The notes beneath the pieces are model-generated. The model saw only the letters and a program-made list of their open reading frames with translations. It searched no databases and was not told where the DNA came from. Below are positions 1-7,171 of a DNA stretch of 64,000 bases, in pieces; position 1 is the stretch's first letter; each line of letters starts with the position of its first letter. This DNA comes from Caldilineaceae bacterium. Its GTDB lineage: Bacteria > Chloroflexota > Anaerolineae > Caldilineales > Caldilineaceae. The position numbers and the translations under genes were made by a program. The stretch is taken from contig JAJEDJ010000035.1 in the NCBI GenBank assembly GCA_022821545.1, forward strand, positions 1 to 64,000. The letters are read 5' to 3'.

Positions 1-206
1 GCCGACAGGATGCGCCATTCGGTCGAACTGATATAGAAGGCCGCCAGGATCGGCGCCAGCTGAAAGATGAGGAACCCCAGCAGCCAGGGTGAAATCGCGA
101 TGTAGCCGGCGATCGCCTCTTTGCGCGCGATGCCGCTCATAGGCGGTCGTTTCGCGGGCGCGGGTTCGTTTGCGGCCTGATCGACCTGCGCTTGCCTGCT
201 GCGCAT
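1..206 (-). CDS. sugar ABC transporter permease, N-terminal part (runs off left edge)
   Basis: Only the first 68 or so codons are in the window; the rest lies to the left. After about 22 polar residues comes a cytoplasmic stretch (MSGIARKEAIAGY) and a first membrane helix around SPWLLGFLIFQLAPILAAF, a pattern typical of MalF/UgpA-type permeases. The ATG at 206 is chosen because GGGAGAGG lies just before it; an in-frame ATG at 140 is the alternative. It follows the binding-protein gene at 366-1721 on the same strand, so it is probably the membrane subunit of that transporter. Substrate cannot be told. Confidence 0.8.
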   Translation of the reverse strand, partial: MRSRQAQVDQAANEPAPAKRPPMSGIARKEAIAGYIAISPWLLGFLIFQLAPILAAFYISSTEWRILS

Positions 207-292
207 CACCTCTCCCTTTGCGAAAATCGGCGGTCAGCGGACAGCGGCCCGGGGCGCGCCCGGCGGCCAGCCGTTAATGTATGTCATAAACC

Positions 293-323
293 AAAAGAGG
301 AGAGGATAGTTTCCTCTCCTCTT
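293..323 (-). terminator. stem-loop terminator or intercistronic hairpin after the binding-protein gene
   Basis: A perfect 12-bp inverted repeat (295-306 and 312-323, 5-nt loop) is followed on the minus strand by TTTT. It sits 40 bp past the stop of the binding protein and before the next permease. It may be a partial terminator or an mRNA-stabilising hairpin that raises binding-protein level over permease level, as is common in ABC sugar operons. Confidence 0.7.
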
Positions 324-365
324 CGGATGCATACGGGCACTGGGGGAACGCTCAAGGCATCAATA

Positions 366-1721
366 CTAATTTCCCCAGAACCCGGCGAGGATTTCGTCGA
401 CCTGGGGTCCGGCCGCCGCGACCGCGTCCTCAACCGATTTCTCCCCGAGAAAGGCCAGGTTCAGCTCAGGGGTAATCGCCCTGGACATGATCTCCGTAAT
501 CGGCGCGATCGTGGGCCAGACCTGCATGTGGGGCGCGCTGTCGATAAAGACCTGGCGGGTCGGCGGTTTGGGCAGCCCCGCGAAGTATTCGCTGTCGGCA
601 ATGTGGCGCATCGCCGGCACGTCGCCGATCGTCTGCGCCACGGTGATGTTGCTTTCCTCGTCGCTGATCACCTTCAGGTACTCCCACGACCATTCCGCGC
701 TCTGCGTGCCCTTGGGGATGCCGTGTCCGTAGTATTGGGTATAGCCGACGGGAGGCTGGCCCGCCGCGCGCGGCAGCGGCCCGACATCCCAATCCAGCCC
801 CTCGACGCGCGTCAGCGCGCCGATTCCCCAAGCGCCGGCCGTGAACATCGCCACGCGCCCGGCGGTAAAGAGATCCTGTGCGCTTCCCAGCCCCTCGATT
901 TCGGCCGGTGTGGGGGAGACCTTGTGCGTCAGCCGCAGGTCGGCCAGCCACTGGAGCGCGGCCAGCGCTTCCGGGCTGTCGAGGCCGGAGGACTGCTGGT
1001 CGTCCGACAGCACGTCCCCGCCGCCGAGGCGCAGGAATGGATACCAGTAGGGGAAGAACATGCCGTAGACGTCGGTTCTGCCGTCTCCGTCGGAGTCCGC
1101 AGTAAGGGCCTGGGCCGTCTCCAGGAACGAGTCCCAGTTCCAGGTATCGTTTTCCCACGAGGTGGGCAGATCGTCGAGGCCGGCCTCGGCGAAGAGCGCC
1201 CGGTTGTAGTAGATGACGAACGGGTTCCAACCACGCGGCACGGTCACCAACTGGCCTTCGGTGGTGCCCAGCTCGATGATGCGCGGGTAGAACACATCGA
1301 AACTGAACTCGGCGTCCGCGTCGGCGAAAGGAATTACGTTCAGCAGCGCTTCCTGGCCCCGGAAAAACGGCTCCCACCTGTGGTTCAGCTGCATCGTGTC
1401 CGGGGGTGTCCCGGCGGCGATCGCCGTCAGCACCTTTTCACCGTACTGTCCGCCGGGTACCGAGTTCTGGCTGGCCGTCACGTTCGGGAATTTTTCCGTC
1501 ATGCGTTTGGCCAGGATTTCACGGTCTTCGATGAACTCCGGCCGCGTACCCCAATACTGGGCGACCAGCTCGATAGGCTCTTCCGACATCGAGCCGCCTT
1601 CGTCGGCGGCAGCCGCGCCCGGTTCTCCTGCTACGGGAGCGCACGCCGCCATCAACGCGCCGCCCGCAACCAGCGCCGAACCCTGCAGGAAATGCCGTCT
1701 GCTCAAGCTGTGATCCGTCAT
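366..1721 (-). CDS. ABC transporter extracellular sugar-binding lipoprotein (family 1, Tat signal)
   Basis: A 451-residue family-1 solute-binding protein. The N-terminus has a twin-arginine motif (SRRHFLQG), a hydrophobic stretch and a lipobox ending AAC, so the protein is probably exported folded by Tat and lipid-anchored. Further on are features usual in MalE/UgpB-like proteins, such as PRGWNPFVIYYNRALFAEAG and the tryptophan-rich NDTWNWDSFLETAQAL. The start has a good ribosome site (AAAGGAG, 8 nt before ATG). It lies 30 bp downstream of the MalG-type permease at 1752-2576 and upstream of another permease at the left edge. It could therefore belong to either transporter; the terminator-like hairpin after it does not settle this. 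Probable carbohydrate uptake; substrate unknown. Confidence 0.88.
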   Translation of the reverse strand: MTDHSLSRRHFLQGSALVAGGALMAACAPVAGEPGAAAADEGGSMSEEPIELVAQYWGTRPEFIEDREILAKRMTEKFPNVTASQNSVPGGQYGEKVLTAIAAGTPPDTMQLNHRWEPFFRGQEALLNVIPFADADAEFSFDVFYPRIIELGTTEGQLVTVPRGWNPFVIYYNRALFAEAGLDDLPTSWENDTWNWDSFLETAQALTADSDGDGRTDVYGMFFPYWYPFLRLGGGDVLSDDQQSSGLDSPEALAALQWLADLRLTHKVSPTPAEIEGLGSAQDLFTAGRVAMFTAGAWGIGALTRVEGLDWDVGPLPRAAGQPPVGYTQYYGHGIPKGTQSAEWSWEYLKVISDEESNITVAQTIGDVPAMRHIADSEYFAGLPKPPTRQVFIDSAPHMQVWPTIAPITEIMSRAITPELNLAFLGEKSVEDAVAAAGPQVDEILAGFWGN

Positions 1722-1751
1722 AGTCAGTCTCCTTTGGGTTGATAGCTTTCG

Positions 1752-2576
1752 CTATTGTTTCATTCCGCTCAGAGCGATGCTGGAGATGAACTGTTTCTGC
1801 AGCATCAGGAAGACCACGATTACCGGCACACAGGCGATGACCGAACCGGCCATCTGGATATGGATCAGTGTAATGAACTGGCCCTGCGCCATCGCCAGGG
1901 CCAGAGGCAGCGTGAACAGCTCCTTGGAGTTGATCACCAGCACCGGCCAGAACAGGGTGTTCCAGATGCCGAGGAAGCTGAAGATACCCAGCGCGCCCAG
2001 ACCGGCGCGGGAGAGCGGCATAATCACGTACAGGTAGATGTGCCAGTGGTTGCCGCCGTCGATCAGGGTCGCCTCATCCAGGCTGATCGGGATCTGGTTG
2101 AAGAACTGGCGCAGCAGAAAGGTGCCGAAGGGGCTGAAAAGGCCGGGAAAGATGAGGGCGGGGTAGGTATCGATCAGGCCGGCAGACCAGACCATTGTAT
2201 AGAGGGGGATGATGGTCACGTAATGGGGGATCATCATTGTGGCCAGAAAAAGGAGGAAGATGGCGTCGCGGCCGGGGAAGCGCAGGCGGGAAAAGGCATA
2301 GGCGCCAAGCGAACAGACGATCAACTGGCCGGCTACGGAAACGGTGGTAACAATGGCGCTGTTGAGCAGGGCGCGGCCTATGTTGTAGTTGACCACGGCC
2401 TCGACGTAGTTGGTCCACTGCGGCACTTCCGGTATCCAGATCGGGGGGAAGGCTTCAACCTCTTGCAGGGTTTGCAGGGAGGCCGAAATCATCCACAGGA
2501 ACGGGAACAGCAGCGCCGCGGCGCCCAGGACAGTGACCAGCTGCAGGCTGACGGTCTCTCTGCGCCTAAGCTTCAT
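1752..2576 (-). CDS. carbohydrate ABC transporter permease, MalG type
   Basis: A 274-residue inner-membrane protein with six likely helices. The EAA loop that contacts the ATPase is clear at about residues 168-190 (EATLIDGGNHWHIY then MPLSR). The C-terminus ends in ALSGMKQ, like other MalG relatives. It starts 28 bp after the stop of the partner permease (2605-3534), with GGAGAC before the ATG. With that permease and the binding protein at 3640-4974 it forms a complete binding-protein/permease set. No ATPase gene is nearby, as is usual where one shared MsmK-like ATPase serves several importers (family knowledge, not seen here). Confidence 0.92.
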   Translation of the reverse strand: MKLRRRETVSLQLVTVLGAAALLFPFLWMISASLQTLQEVEAFPPIWIPEVPQWTNYVEAVVNYNIGRALLNSAIVTTVSVAGQLIVCSLGAYAFSRLRFPGRDAIFLLFLATMMIPHYVTIIPLYTMVWSAGLIDTYPALIFPGLFSPFGTFLLRQFFNQIPISLDEATLIDGGNHWHIYLYVIMPLSRAGLGALGIFSFLGIWNTLFWPVLVINSKELFTLPLALAMAQGQFITLIHIQMAGSVIACVPVIVVFLMLQKQFISSIALSGMKQ

Positions 2577-2604
2577 TGGAAGTCTCCACGCCTATTGGCG
2601 CTGT

Positions 2605-3534
2605 CTACTGGTAGAAGACCCATCGCTTTTGCAGGACCCATTGGACGAGTGTGAAGAGCAGAATAATGGCAAACAGGACCCAGGAGAGCGCCGCGGCGTA
2701 CCCCATGCGCAGGTTCTGGAAACCGCGTGTGTAGATGTAGTAGCTCAAGGTCCGGGTCGAGTCGGCCGGCCCGCCGTCGGTCATGATAAATATGGGGTCG
2801 AAGAGCTGGAGCGTGTTGATGATGCCGATGATCAGGGCGAAGAACAACGCCGGAGAGAGCAGCGGCAGTGTGATCTTCCAGAACTGTTGCCACCTGGAGG
2901 CGCCGTCGATGCTAGACGCTTCGTAGAATTCGTTCGGTATCGATTGCAGACCGGCGAGGAGGATGATCGTCTTCCAGGAGAGGGTTTTCCAGGTGATTGT
3001 GATAATGACGGCCGGCATGGCCCATTCAGGCCGTGACAGCCACGGGATCGGGTCGATGCCTAACGGGCCCAGCAGGGCGTTGATCGGGCCCTCCAGGCTG
3101 TACATGTAGCGCCAGGCGATCGCGACCGCGGCCCAGGTGGTGATCAGGGGCAGGAAATAGATGGTGCGGTAGAGGTCGATGCCGCGCATGGCGTTCTTCA
3201 GGAGCAGCGCTGCACACAGACCCAGGAGCGTGTTAAGCACCTCCAAACCGGCTGTAATGTAGAGCGTGTTCTCGAGGGTGTGGTAGAAGGTCGCGTCGGT
3301 GGCAACTTCGACGAAGTTCTTCAGACCGACGAACTTGATCGGGTCGATGATGTTCCACTCGGAAACACCCAGCACCAGTGCGGTGCCAATTGGGAGCACC
3401 TGGAGAAGGAAGAGACCGAGAAGGCTTGGCGCCAGAAACAGGAGCGCGACATAGAGATCTTTGTGACGTCTCCTCCTGGGCCGCAAAATGGACCAGGGAG
3501 CGGAAACCGTCTGCGCCTTTTGGCCGGTCGCCAT
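2605..3534 (-). CDS. sugar ABC transporter permease, MalF type
   Basis: A 309-residue permease. A basic N-terminal tail (RPRRRRHKD) is followed by a first helix (LYVALLFLAPSLLGLFLLQV) and further membrane segments. The EAA loop lies near residue 200 (EASSIDGASRWQQFW, then ITLPLL). The ATG at 3534 has GGAGAG upstream. The gene is second in the operon binding protein - MalF - MalG and is separated from the binding-protein gene by a large hairpin. It forms the channel with the MalG-type protein. Substrate unknown, probably a sugar or sugar derivative. Confidence 0.92.
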   Translation of the reverse strand: MATGQKAQTVSAPWSILRPRRRRHKDLYVALLFLAPSLLGLFLLQVLPIGTALVLGVSEWNIIDPIKFVGLKNFVEVATDATFYHTLENTLYITAGLEVLNTLLGLCAALLLKNAMRGIDLYRTIYFLPLITTWAAVAIAWRYMYSLEGPINALLGPLGIDPIPWLSRPEWAMPAVIITITWKTLSWKTIILLAGLQSIPNEFYEASSIDGASRWQQFWKITLPLLSPALFFALIIGIINTLQLFDPIFIMTDGGPADSTRTLSYYIYTRGFQNLRMGYAAALSWVLFAIILLFTLVQWVLQKRWVFYQ

Positions 3535-3565
3535 GGTTACTCTCCAGAACTGCGGTAGTGTAGAG

Positions 3566-3608
3566 AGAGAAGCAGGGAGCGGGAGCGCTTCTCCTTCCCT
3601 GCTTCTCT
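3566..3608 (-). promoter_or_regulatory. intercistronic stem-loop between binding protein and permease genes
   Basis: A perfect 13-bp inverted repeat (3566-3578 and 3596-3608) with a 17-nt loop that can fold further. It lies between the binding-protein stop and the permease start, both read on the minus strand. No U-run follows on that strand, so it looks like an mRNA-stabilising or attenuating hairpin of the malE-malF kind rather than a full terminator. Confidence 0.6.
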
Positions 3609-3639
3609 TTTCCGGATCGTGAGTTCTTTCTTCTCGCGG

Positions 3640-4974
3640 CTATGCCTCCAGCAGCGGTTCGGTCTCGATCTTGATCTGGACGGCGGCTTCTTCGGCTGAT
3701 TTTTCGCCGATGGCGACCAGGTCCATCTCGCGGTCCCAGATCTCCAGGAACTCCTGGTTGCGTCGGATGAAGGGCTGCGGGTGGACGGTTTCCATCATGA
3801 ACAGGAACGATTCGGGATGCGCGGGCGGTTCGAAGAGGAAGGAGTCCGACTCCATCGCCGCTTTCACCGAGCTGCCGGCATGGCCGTTGCGGAGCAGGAA
3901 CTGTGCGCCTTCCAGCGATGCCGTGTACTGGATCATATCCCAGGCTGCGTCGGGATTGGGTGCGCCCACGGGGATCGTATAGGAGAAGCCGCCGGTCCAG
4001 GTGGCGTACTGAACGGACTTGGGCTGCGGCACGACGCCCCAGTTGATGTCCGAGCCTTCCATGCCCTTGCGGGTCCACGTGCCCACGTCGCGCAGGGCGA
4101 GGCGGCCCTGATCGAAGAGGCCGCCGGCGCCGGCATCGGCCGAACGCAGGTTGGCCGGCCCCAGTTCATGCACCAGGTAGAGGTCGAACTTCCACTGGAT
4201 GGCCTCAACGGCAGCTTCCTGGTCGACGAGCACCTCGGTCTTGTCCTCGTTAAATATATTGCCGCCGTTCTGCCAGATGCGGTTGACGATGTTCCAGATG
4301 CGCACCGGGCCATTGGTCCAGCCCCAGATCTTTTCGTCGCCTTCGCCGCGCATCATCTCTTTGGCCGTCTCGATGAAGGTGTCCCACGTCCAGGTGTCTT
4401 GCTCGAAGTGTTCATAGGGTGTGGTCACGCCGAACTCTTCAAACATGTCGATGTTATAGCCGATTCCCATCGGGTTCACTTCGGCGGGGATGGCGTACGG
4501 CTTGCCCTCCGACTTGAAGAAGTCGGTAATCACATCATAGAAGTGGTTGTAGCCGGGCGCGTTGATGTCCCAGGTGGGATGCGCTTCGACATAGTGGGTC
4601 ATGTCGGTGAGGAAGCCGCGGTTCTGGAAGCGGGCGAAGTCGAAGTCGACGATCATGCCGACGTCGGGCAGGTCGCCCGATGCGAAGCGGGTCAGCAGCC
4701 GGTCGTGGTACTGACCGAAGGGCGCGGAATTGATGGTAACGGTGGTATTGGATGTTTTTTTATACTCGTCCATCAGCAGGCCGTAGGTGGCGTCCCAGGA
4801 GCCCCAGACGGTGAACTCGATCTCGGTTGCCTCCTCCATGGCGTCATCGCCTGACGCGGCCGGTTCGGAAGCCGCCGGGGCCGCTACACCGGCGCATGCC
4901 GCCAGCAGCGCGCCGGAGGTGAGGAGGGCTGAATTTTGCAAGAAACGACGTCTGCTCAGCTTGTGCGACTGCAT
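3640..4974 (-). CDS. ABC transporter extracellular sugar-binding lipoprotein (family 1, Tat signal)
   Basis: A 444-residue family-1 binding protein that starts the operon running leftward to the permeases at 3534 and 2576. The N-terminus carries a twin-arginine motif (SRRRFLQN) and a lipobox (LLAAC), predicting Tat export and lipid anchoring. The mature part has a sugar-binding-protein pattern: EIEFTVWGSWD near the front, then TINSAPFGQYHDRLLTRFASGDLPDV, with the tryptophan-rich DTWTWDTFIETAKEM in the middle. A strong AAAGGAGA ribosome site precedes the ATG. It is a clear but diverged paralogue of the protein at 366-1721. Substrate cannot be read from sequence. Confidence 0.9.
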   Translation of the reverse strand: MQSHKLSRRRFLQNSALLTSGALLAACAGVAAPAASEPAASGDDAMEEATEIEFTVWGSWDATYGLLMDEYKKTSNTTVTINSAPFGQYHDRLLTRFASGDLPDVGMIVDFDFARFQNRGFLTDMTHYVEAHPTWDINAPGYNHFYDVITDFFKSEGKPYAIPAEVNPMGIGYNIDMFEEFGVTTPYEHFEQDTWTWDTFIETAKEMMRGEGDEKIWGWTNGPVRIWNIVNRIWQNGGNIFNEDKTEVLVDQEAAVEAIQWKFDLYLVHELGPANLRSADAGAGGLFDQGRLALRDVGTWTRKGMEGSDINWGVVPQPKSVQYATWTGGFSYTIPVGAPNPDAAWDMIQYTASLEGAQFLLRNGHAGSSVKAAMESDSFLFEPPAHPESFLFMMETVHPQPFIRRNQEFLEIWDREMDLVAIGEKSAEEAAVQIKIETEPLLEA

Positions 4975-5044
4975 GTGGGTCTCCTTTGCGTGTGGATGTG
5001 ATGTTCCGGTCGGGCCAGTGTGGGCAGGCTAAATGAAATCAGAT

Positions 5045-5067
5045 GCGCCCCTGCTCGAGAGGGGCGC
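5045..5067. promoter_or_regulatory. 8-bp GC-rich stem-loop in the leader of the ABC operon
   Basis: GCGCCCCT (5045-5052) pairs perfectly with AGGGGCGC (5060-5067) across a 7-nt loop. It lies between the promoter at 5113-5140 and the ATG at 4974, so it would be in the 5' untranslated region of the binding-protein mRNA. Role unknown; an operator or a leader structure are both possible. Confidence 0.4.
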
Positions 5068-5112
5068 GCAGGCGGCGGGTGAAGTATGGTTTATCTTGCT
5101 CGAATAGAGTAT

Positions 5113-5140
5113 ATCTTATGCAAACGGCGTTTTATGTCAA
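5113..5140 (-). promoter_or_regulatory. sigma-70-type promoter for the ABC sugar operon
   Basis: On the minus strand, TTGACA (5140-5135) and TAAGAT (5118-5113) are separated by 16 bp. The -35 is a perfect consensus and the -10 matches at four of six positions. It lies about 140 bp upstream of the binding-protein ATG at 4974. Confidence 0.55.
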
Positions 5141-5241
5141 GCAGGTTGCGCCAGCACGGGCTGGAGAGGTGGGAAAGGCCCGGTGTATAGTGCGCCGGGC
5201 CCGAGAGGAGCGCACTGCATTTCATTGTTCTGGCAAATGGG

Positions 5242-5318
5242 TTAGCCCTTCAGTCCGCTGAGAGCGACGCCGCGCACGATGTGGCGCTGCAGCGCCAGGA
5301 AGAGGATGATGACGTCAG
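5242..5318 (-). pseudogene. C-terminal remnant of a MalG-type ABC permease
   Basis: Read on the minus strand, this stretch encodes PDVIILFLALQRHIVRGVA and then LSGLKG before a TAA stop. This is the usual C-terminal end of carbohydrate ABC permeases and resembles the tail of the intact MalG protein at 1752-2576. Similarity stops abruptly at about 5318, where the end of the nuclease-like gene (5315-6349) begins. No other part of this permease is seen upstream. The gene has therefore lost about 250 codons, by insertion of, or recombination with, the accessory genes to the right. Confidence 0.75.
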
Positions 5319-6349
5319 GGTTTTGAGTCTTTGAGTTGATTTGCGATGTTTTTGAGGGTGTTGACGACGGAATCCAAGACTACGTCGTATTCGACTCCGG
5401 TCGGCAACGCGATTGGTATATAGTGCCAGCCGTCAATTCTGAAGGCTAAATTGGCTAGGTTGGCGTGCATGAATTTCTCGTAGTACTTTTCTTCAAAAGA
5501 GAGCCACAGAGGCGTATCGCTGTGCTCTCTCCAGGCATTAAAGTGAATGCCAAACCACGCGACTACATCTCCGACTCGAAAAAATCGGCCATGAAACTTC
5601 CATCCCATGCCGAAACCCAATCCGTCAGTGCTCCACAGTTTGTTGTTCTCTCCACATTCAATTGCTTCTCTAACAAGCCCTTCCAAGCCCAACACGCGCT
5701 TGACGAATCCCGCCCCTAAGTCTTCTAACTGCCAAGGCAGGAATGCGTCAGCGTCCATACGGTCGGTGAGGCCCCGCAGTTGCTTGATGTCGGAAATAGT
5801 GTTGATGTCGTTGTCATTGTGGGCTTCCTTTGCCATACGATCAAGCAAGTATGCCCAACTGGTTAGCTGTAGGCGATGCTCTCCGCTGTCAATGGTGGCG
5901 CTACGCAAATCTTTCCATTCTGAAACTTCGATTACCTTGAACTCGGCCTCTGTCCGTTCCCACAGATCTGACCACAGGGTTTCCCGGCGCACCGAGGGCG
6001 CGACAAAAAGAAGCACAGCGGGTTTACCTTGCGGTAGACTTTTTAGATACTGATTTGGTTGGTGTTTGGCAAGGACAGCTTCAAACTTTGCTTCAATCAA
6101 CACCTGTTCCGCCCCGGCTTCGTCAAAGCAAACGAGGTCCGGACGCTCTCCCTTCTTCCCAACAACTTGGGTCCACACTCTGGCTATGGGGTCGATCTCT
6201 CCACCTCCGAGTCGTACTGTTTCTGCTAGCGCTCTACAGGCTGCCGGCGACTGGTTTAGGATATAGCCAAGAGCTTCGACAGCTACGTTTTCGAGATTGC
6301 CAGTGAGCCATGGTGCAATTCGAGCAAGCAAGGTCGTTTCAGATGACAT
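5315..6349 (-). CDS. PD-(D/E)XK-like nuclease-family protein of unknown role
   Basis: A 344-residue soluble protein with the layout of a PD-(D/E)XK nuclease: Glu25 in the first helix (VAVEALGYIL), Asp71 after Pro70 (RPDLVCF), then Glu86 and Lys88 (VLIEAKF), followed by QPNQYLKSLP. The second half (about 205-344) is rich in aromatic residues (GMGWKFHGRFFRVGD) and has no domain I can name. The ATG at 6349 has GAGAGAGG upstream. It lies 66 bp after a shorter paralogue (6416-7003) and probably shares its transcript. Its base composition looks less GC-rich than the neighbouring ABC genes, and its 3' end abuts a permease remnant, so it was probably acquired. Substrate (DNA, host or phage) is unknown. 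Confidence 0.6.
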   Translation of the reverse strand: MSSETTLLARIAPWLTGNLENVAVEALGYILNQSPAACRALAETVRLGGGEIDPIARVWTQVVGKKGERPDLVCFDEAGAEQVLIEAKFEAVLAKHQPNQYLKSLPQGKPAVLLFVAPSVRRETLWSDLWERTEAEFKVIEVSEWKDLRSATIDSGEHRLQLTSWAYLLDRMAKEAHNDNDINTISDIKQLRGLTDRMDADAFLPWQLEDLGAGFVKRVLGLEGLVREAIECGENNKLWSTDGLGFGMGWKFHGRFFRVGDVVAWFGIHFNAWREHSDTPLWLSFEEKYYEKFMHANLANLAFRIDGWHYIPIALPTGVEYDVVLDSVVNTLKNIANQLKDSKP

Positions 6350-6415
6350 GATCGTTGGCCTCTCTCGTGTGTTGCGGGCTTCTCAACCGGCGTTTCAATC
6401 TTCAATATGGGACTG

Positions 6416-7003
6416 TCAGGGCTGGCAGGCATCCCCCTCCATCCGGTCAATGAGTTCGCGCAGTTGTCCGATGTCTCCCTCCGCGTTCACATCCCCGGCA
6501 CCACCTACCACCCTCTCCATGAACTCCAACAGCGCGACCCAACTCGTCAGCATCAATCGCCGCTCGCCGCCGGATACGGTCGCTGCGCGTAGATCGCCGG
6601 GCGTCGTCGCTCCGATGATTGTGAACTGGTCATCGGCGCGGCGACACAGCTCCGGCCACAGCCTTGCCAGCCGCGCCGCCGGCGCAACGAACAGCAGCGC
6701 CGCGGGCCGGTCCAGGGGCAGCTGCTTGAAATAGGCGTTTGGCTGGTTTGGGGTCAGGTCGGTCCAGCACATGGCTTGGACCAGCGCCCGCACGGCGCCG
6801 TCGTTGTCATATCCGGCCAGGCACGGGGGCTCTTCTTCGCCGCCAATTTCCTGCGTACGCACCCCGGCAATGGCGCCGACGGCTGTGCCACCCTCCCGCA
6901 GCGTACTTTCCAGCGCGCTTCGCGCCGCTTCCGACTGGGACAAAATATGCTCCAACGCAGCAACCGCCGTGCTGTCACCGGGCGGGAGCGTGTCAGTGGA
7001 CAT
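6416..7003 (-). CDS. truncated, catalytically degenerate paralogue of the adjacent PD-(D/E)XK-like protein
   Basis: A 195-residue protein that aligns with residues 10-205 of the 344-residue product next door (5315-6349). The shared frame includes QPNAYFKQLP, LLFVAPAARL, and the end QLRELIDRMEGDA against QLRGLTDRMDADA. All four residues expected for catalysis are replaced: Glu25 by Ala, Asp71 by Cys (PPCLAGY), Glu86 by Gln and Lys88 by Met (ALVQAMC). The C-terminal half is absent. The reading frame is open throughout and has a ribosome site (AGGAAAGG), so it is either a maintained pseudo-enzyme, perhaps a regulator or antidote of its partner, or a recent decaying duplicate. Confidence 0.6.
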   Translation of the reverse strand: MSTDTLPPGDSTAVAALEHILSQSEAARSALESTLREGGTAVGAIAGVRTQEIGGEEEPPCLAGYDNDGAVRALVQAMCWTDLTPNQPNAYFKQLPLDRPAALLFVAPAARLARLWPELCRRADDQFTIIGATTPGDLRAATVSGGERRLMLTSWVALLEFMERVVGGAGDVNAEGDIGQLRELIDRMEGDACQP

Positions 7004-7171
7004 GGTGAAGGACCTTTCCTATCTTTCAGGCGTCAGGCTGTTGCGCCGGAAATGAGGTTCGCAGAAAACGCGCGGCAGGGCCGGCAGGCAACCGCACAGC
7101 CAACGAGGACCTCTGGGAGGCGTTCTTCTTTGAACGGTTTGTGTGTGAGAGGAGGTTGTTGCTCTGTGTGC

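Noticed and set aside
192..1742. Long plus-strand reading frame opposite the binding-protein gene
   Set aside because: Composition shadow of a well-supported gene; Arg/Gly/Pro-rich with no domain.
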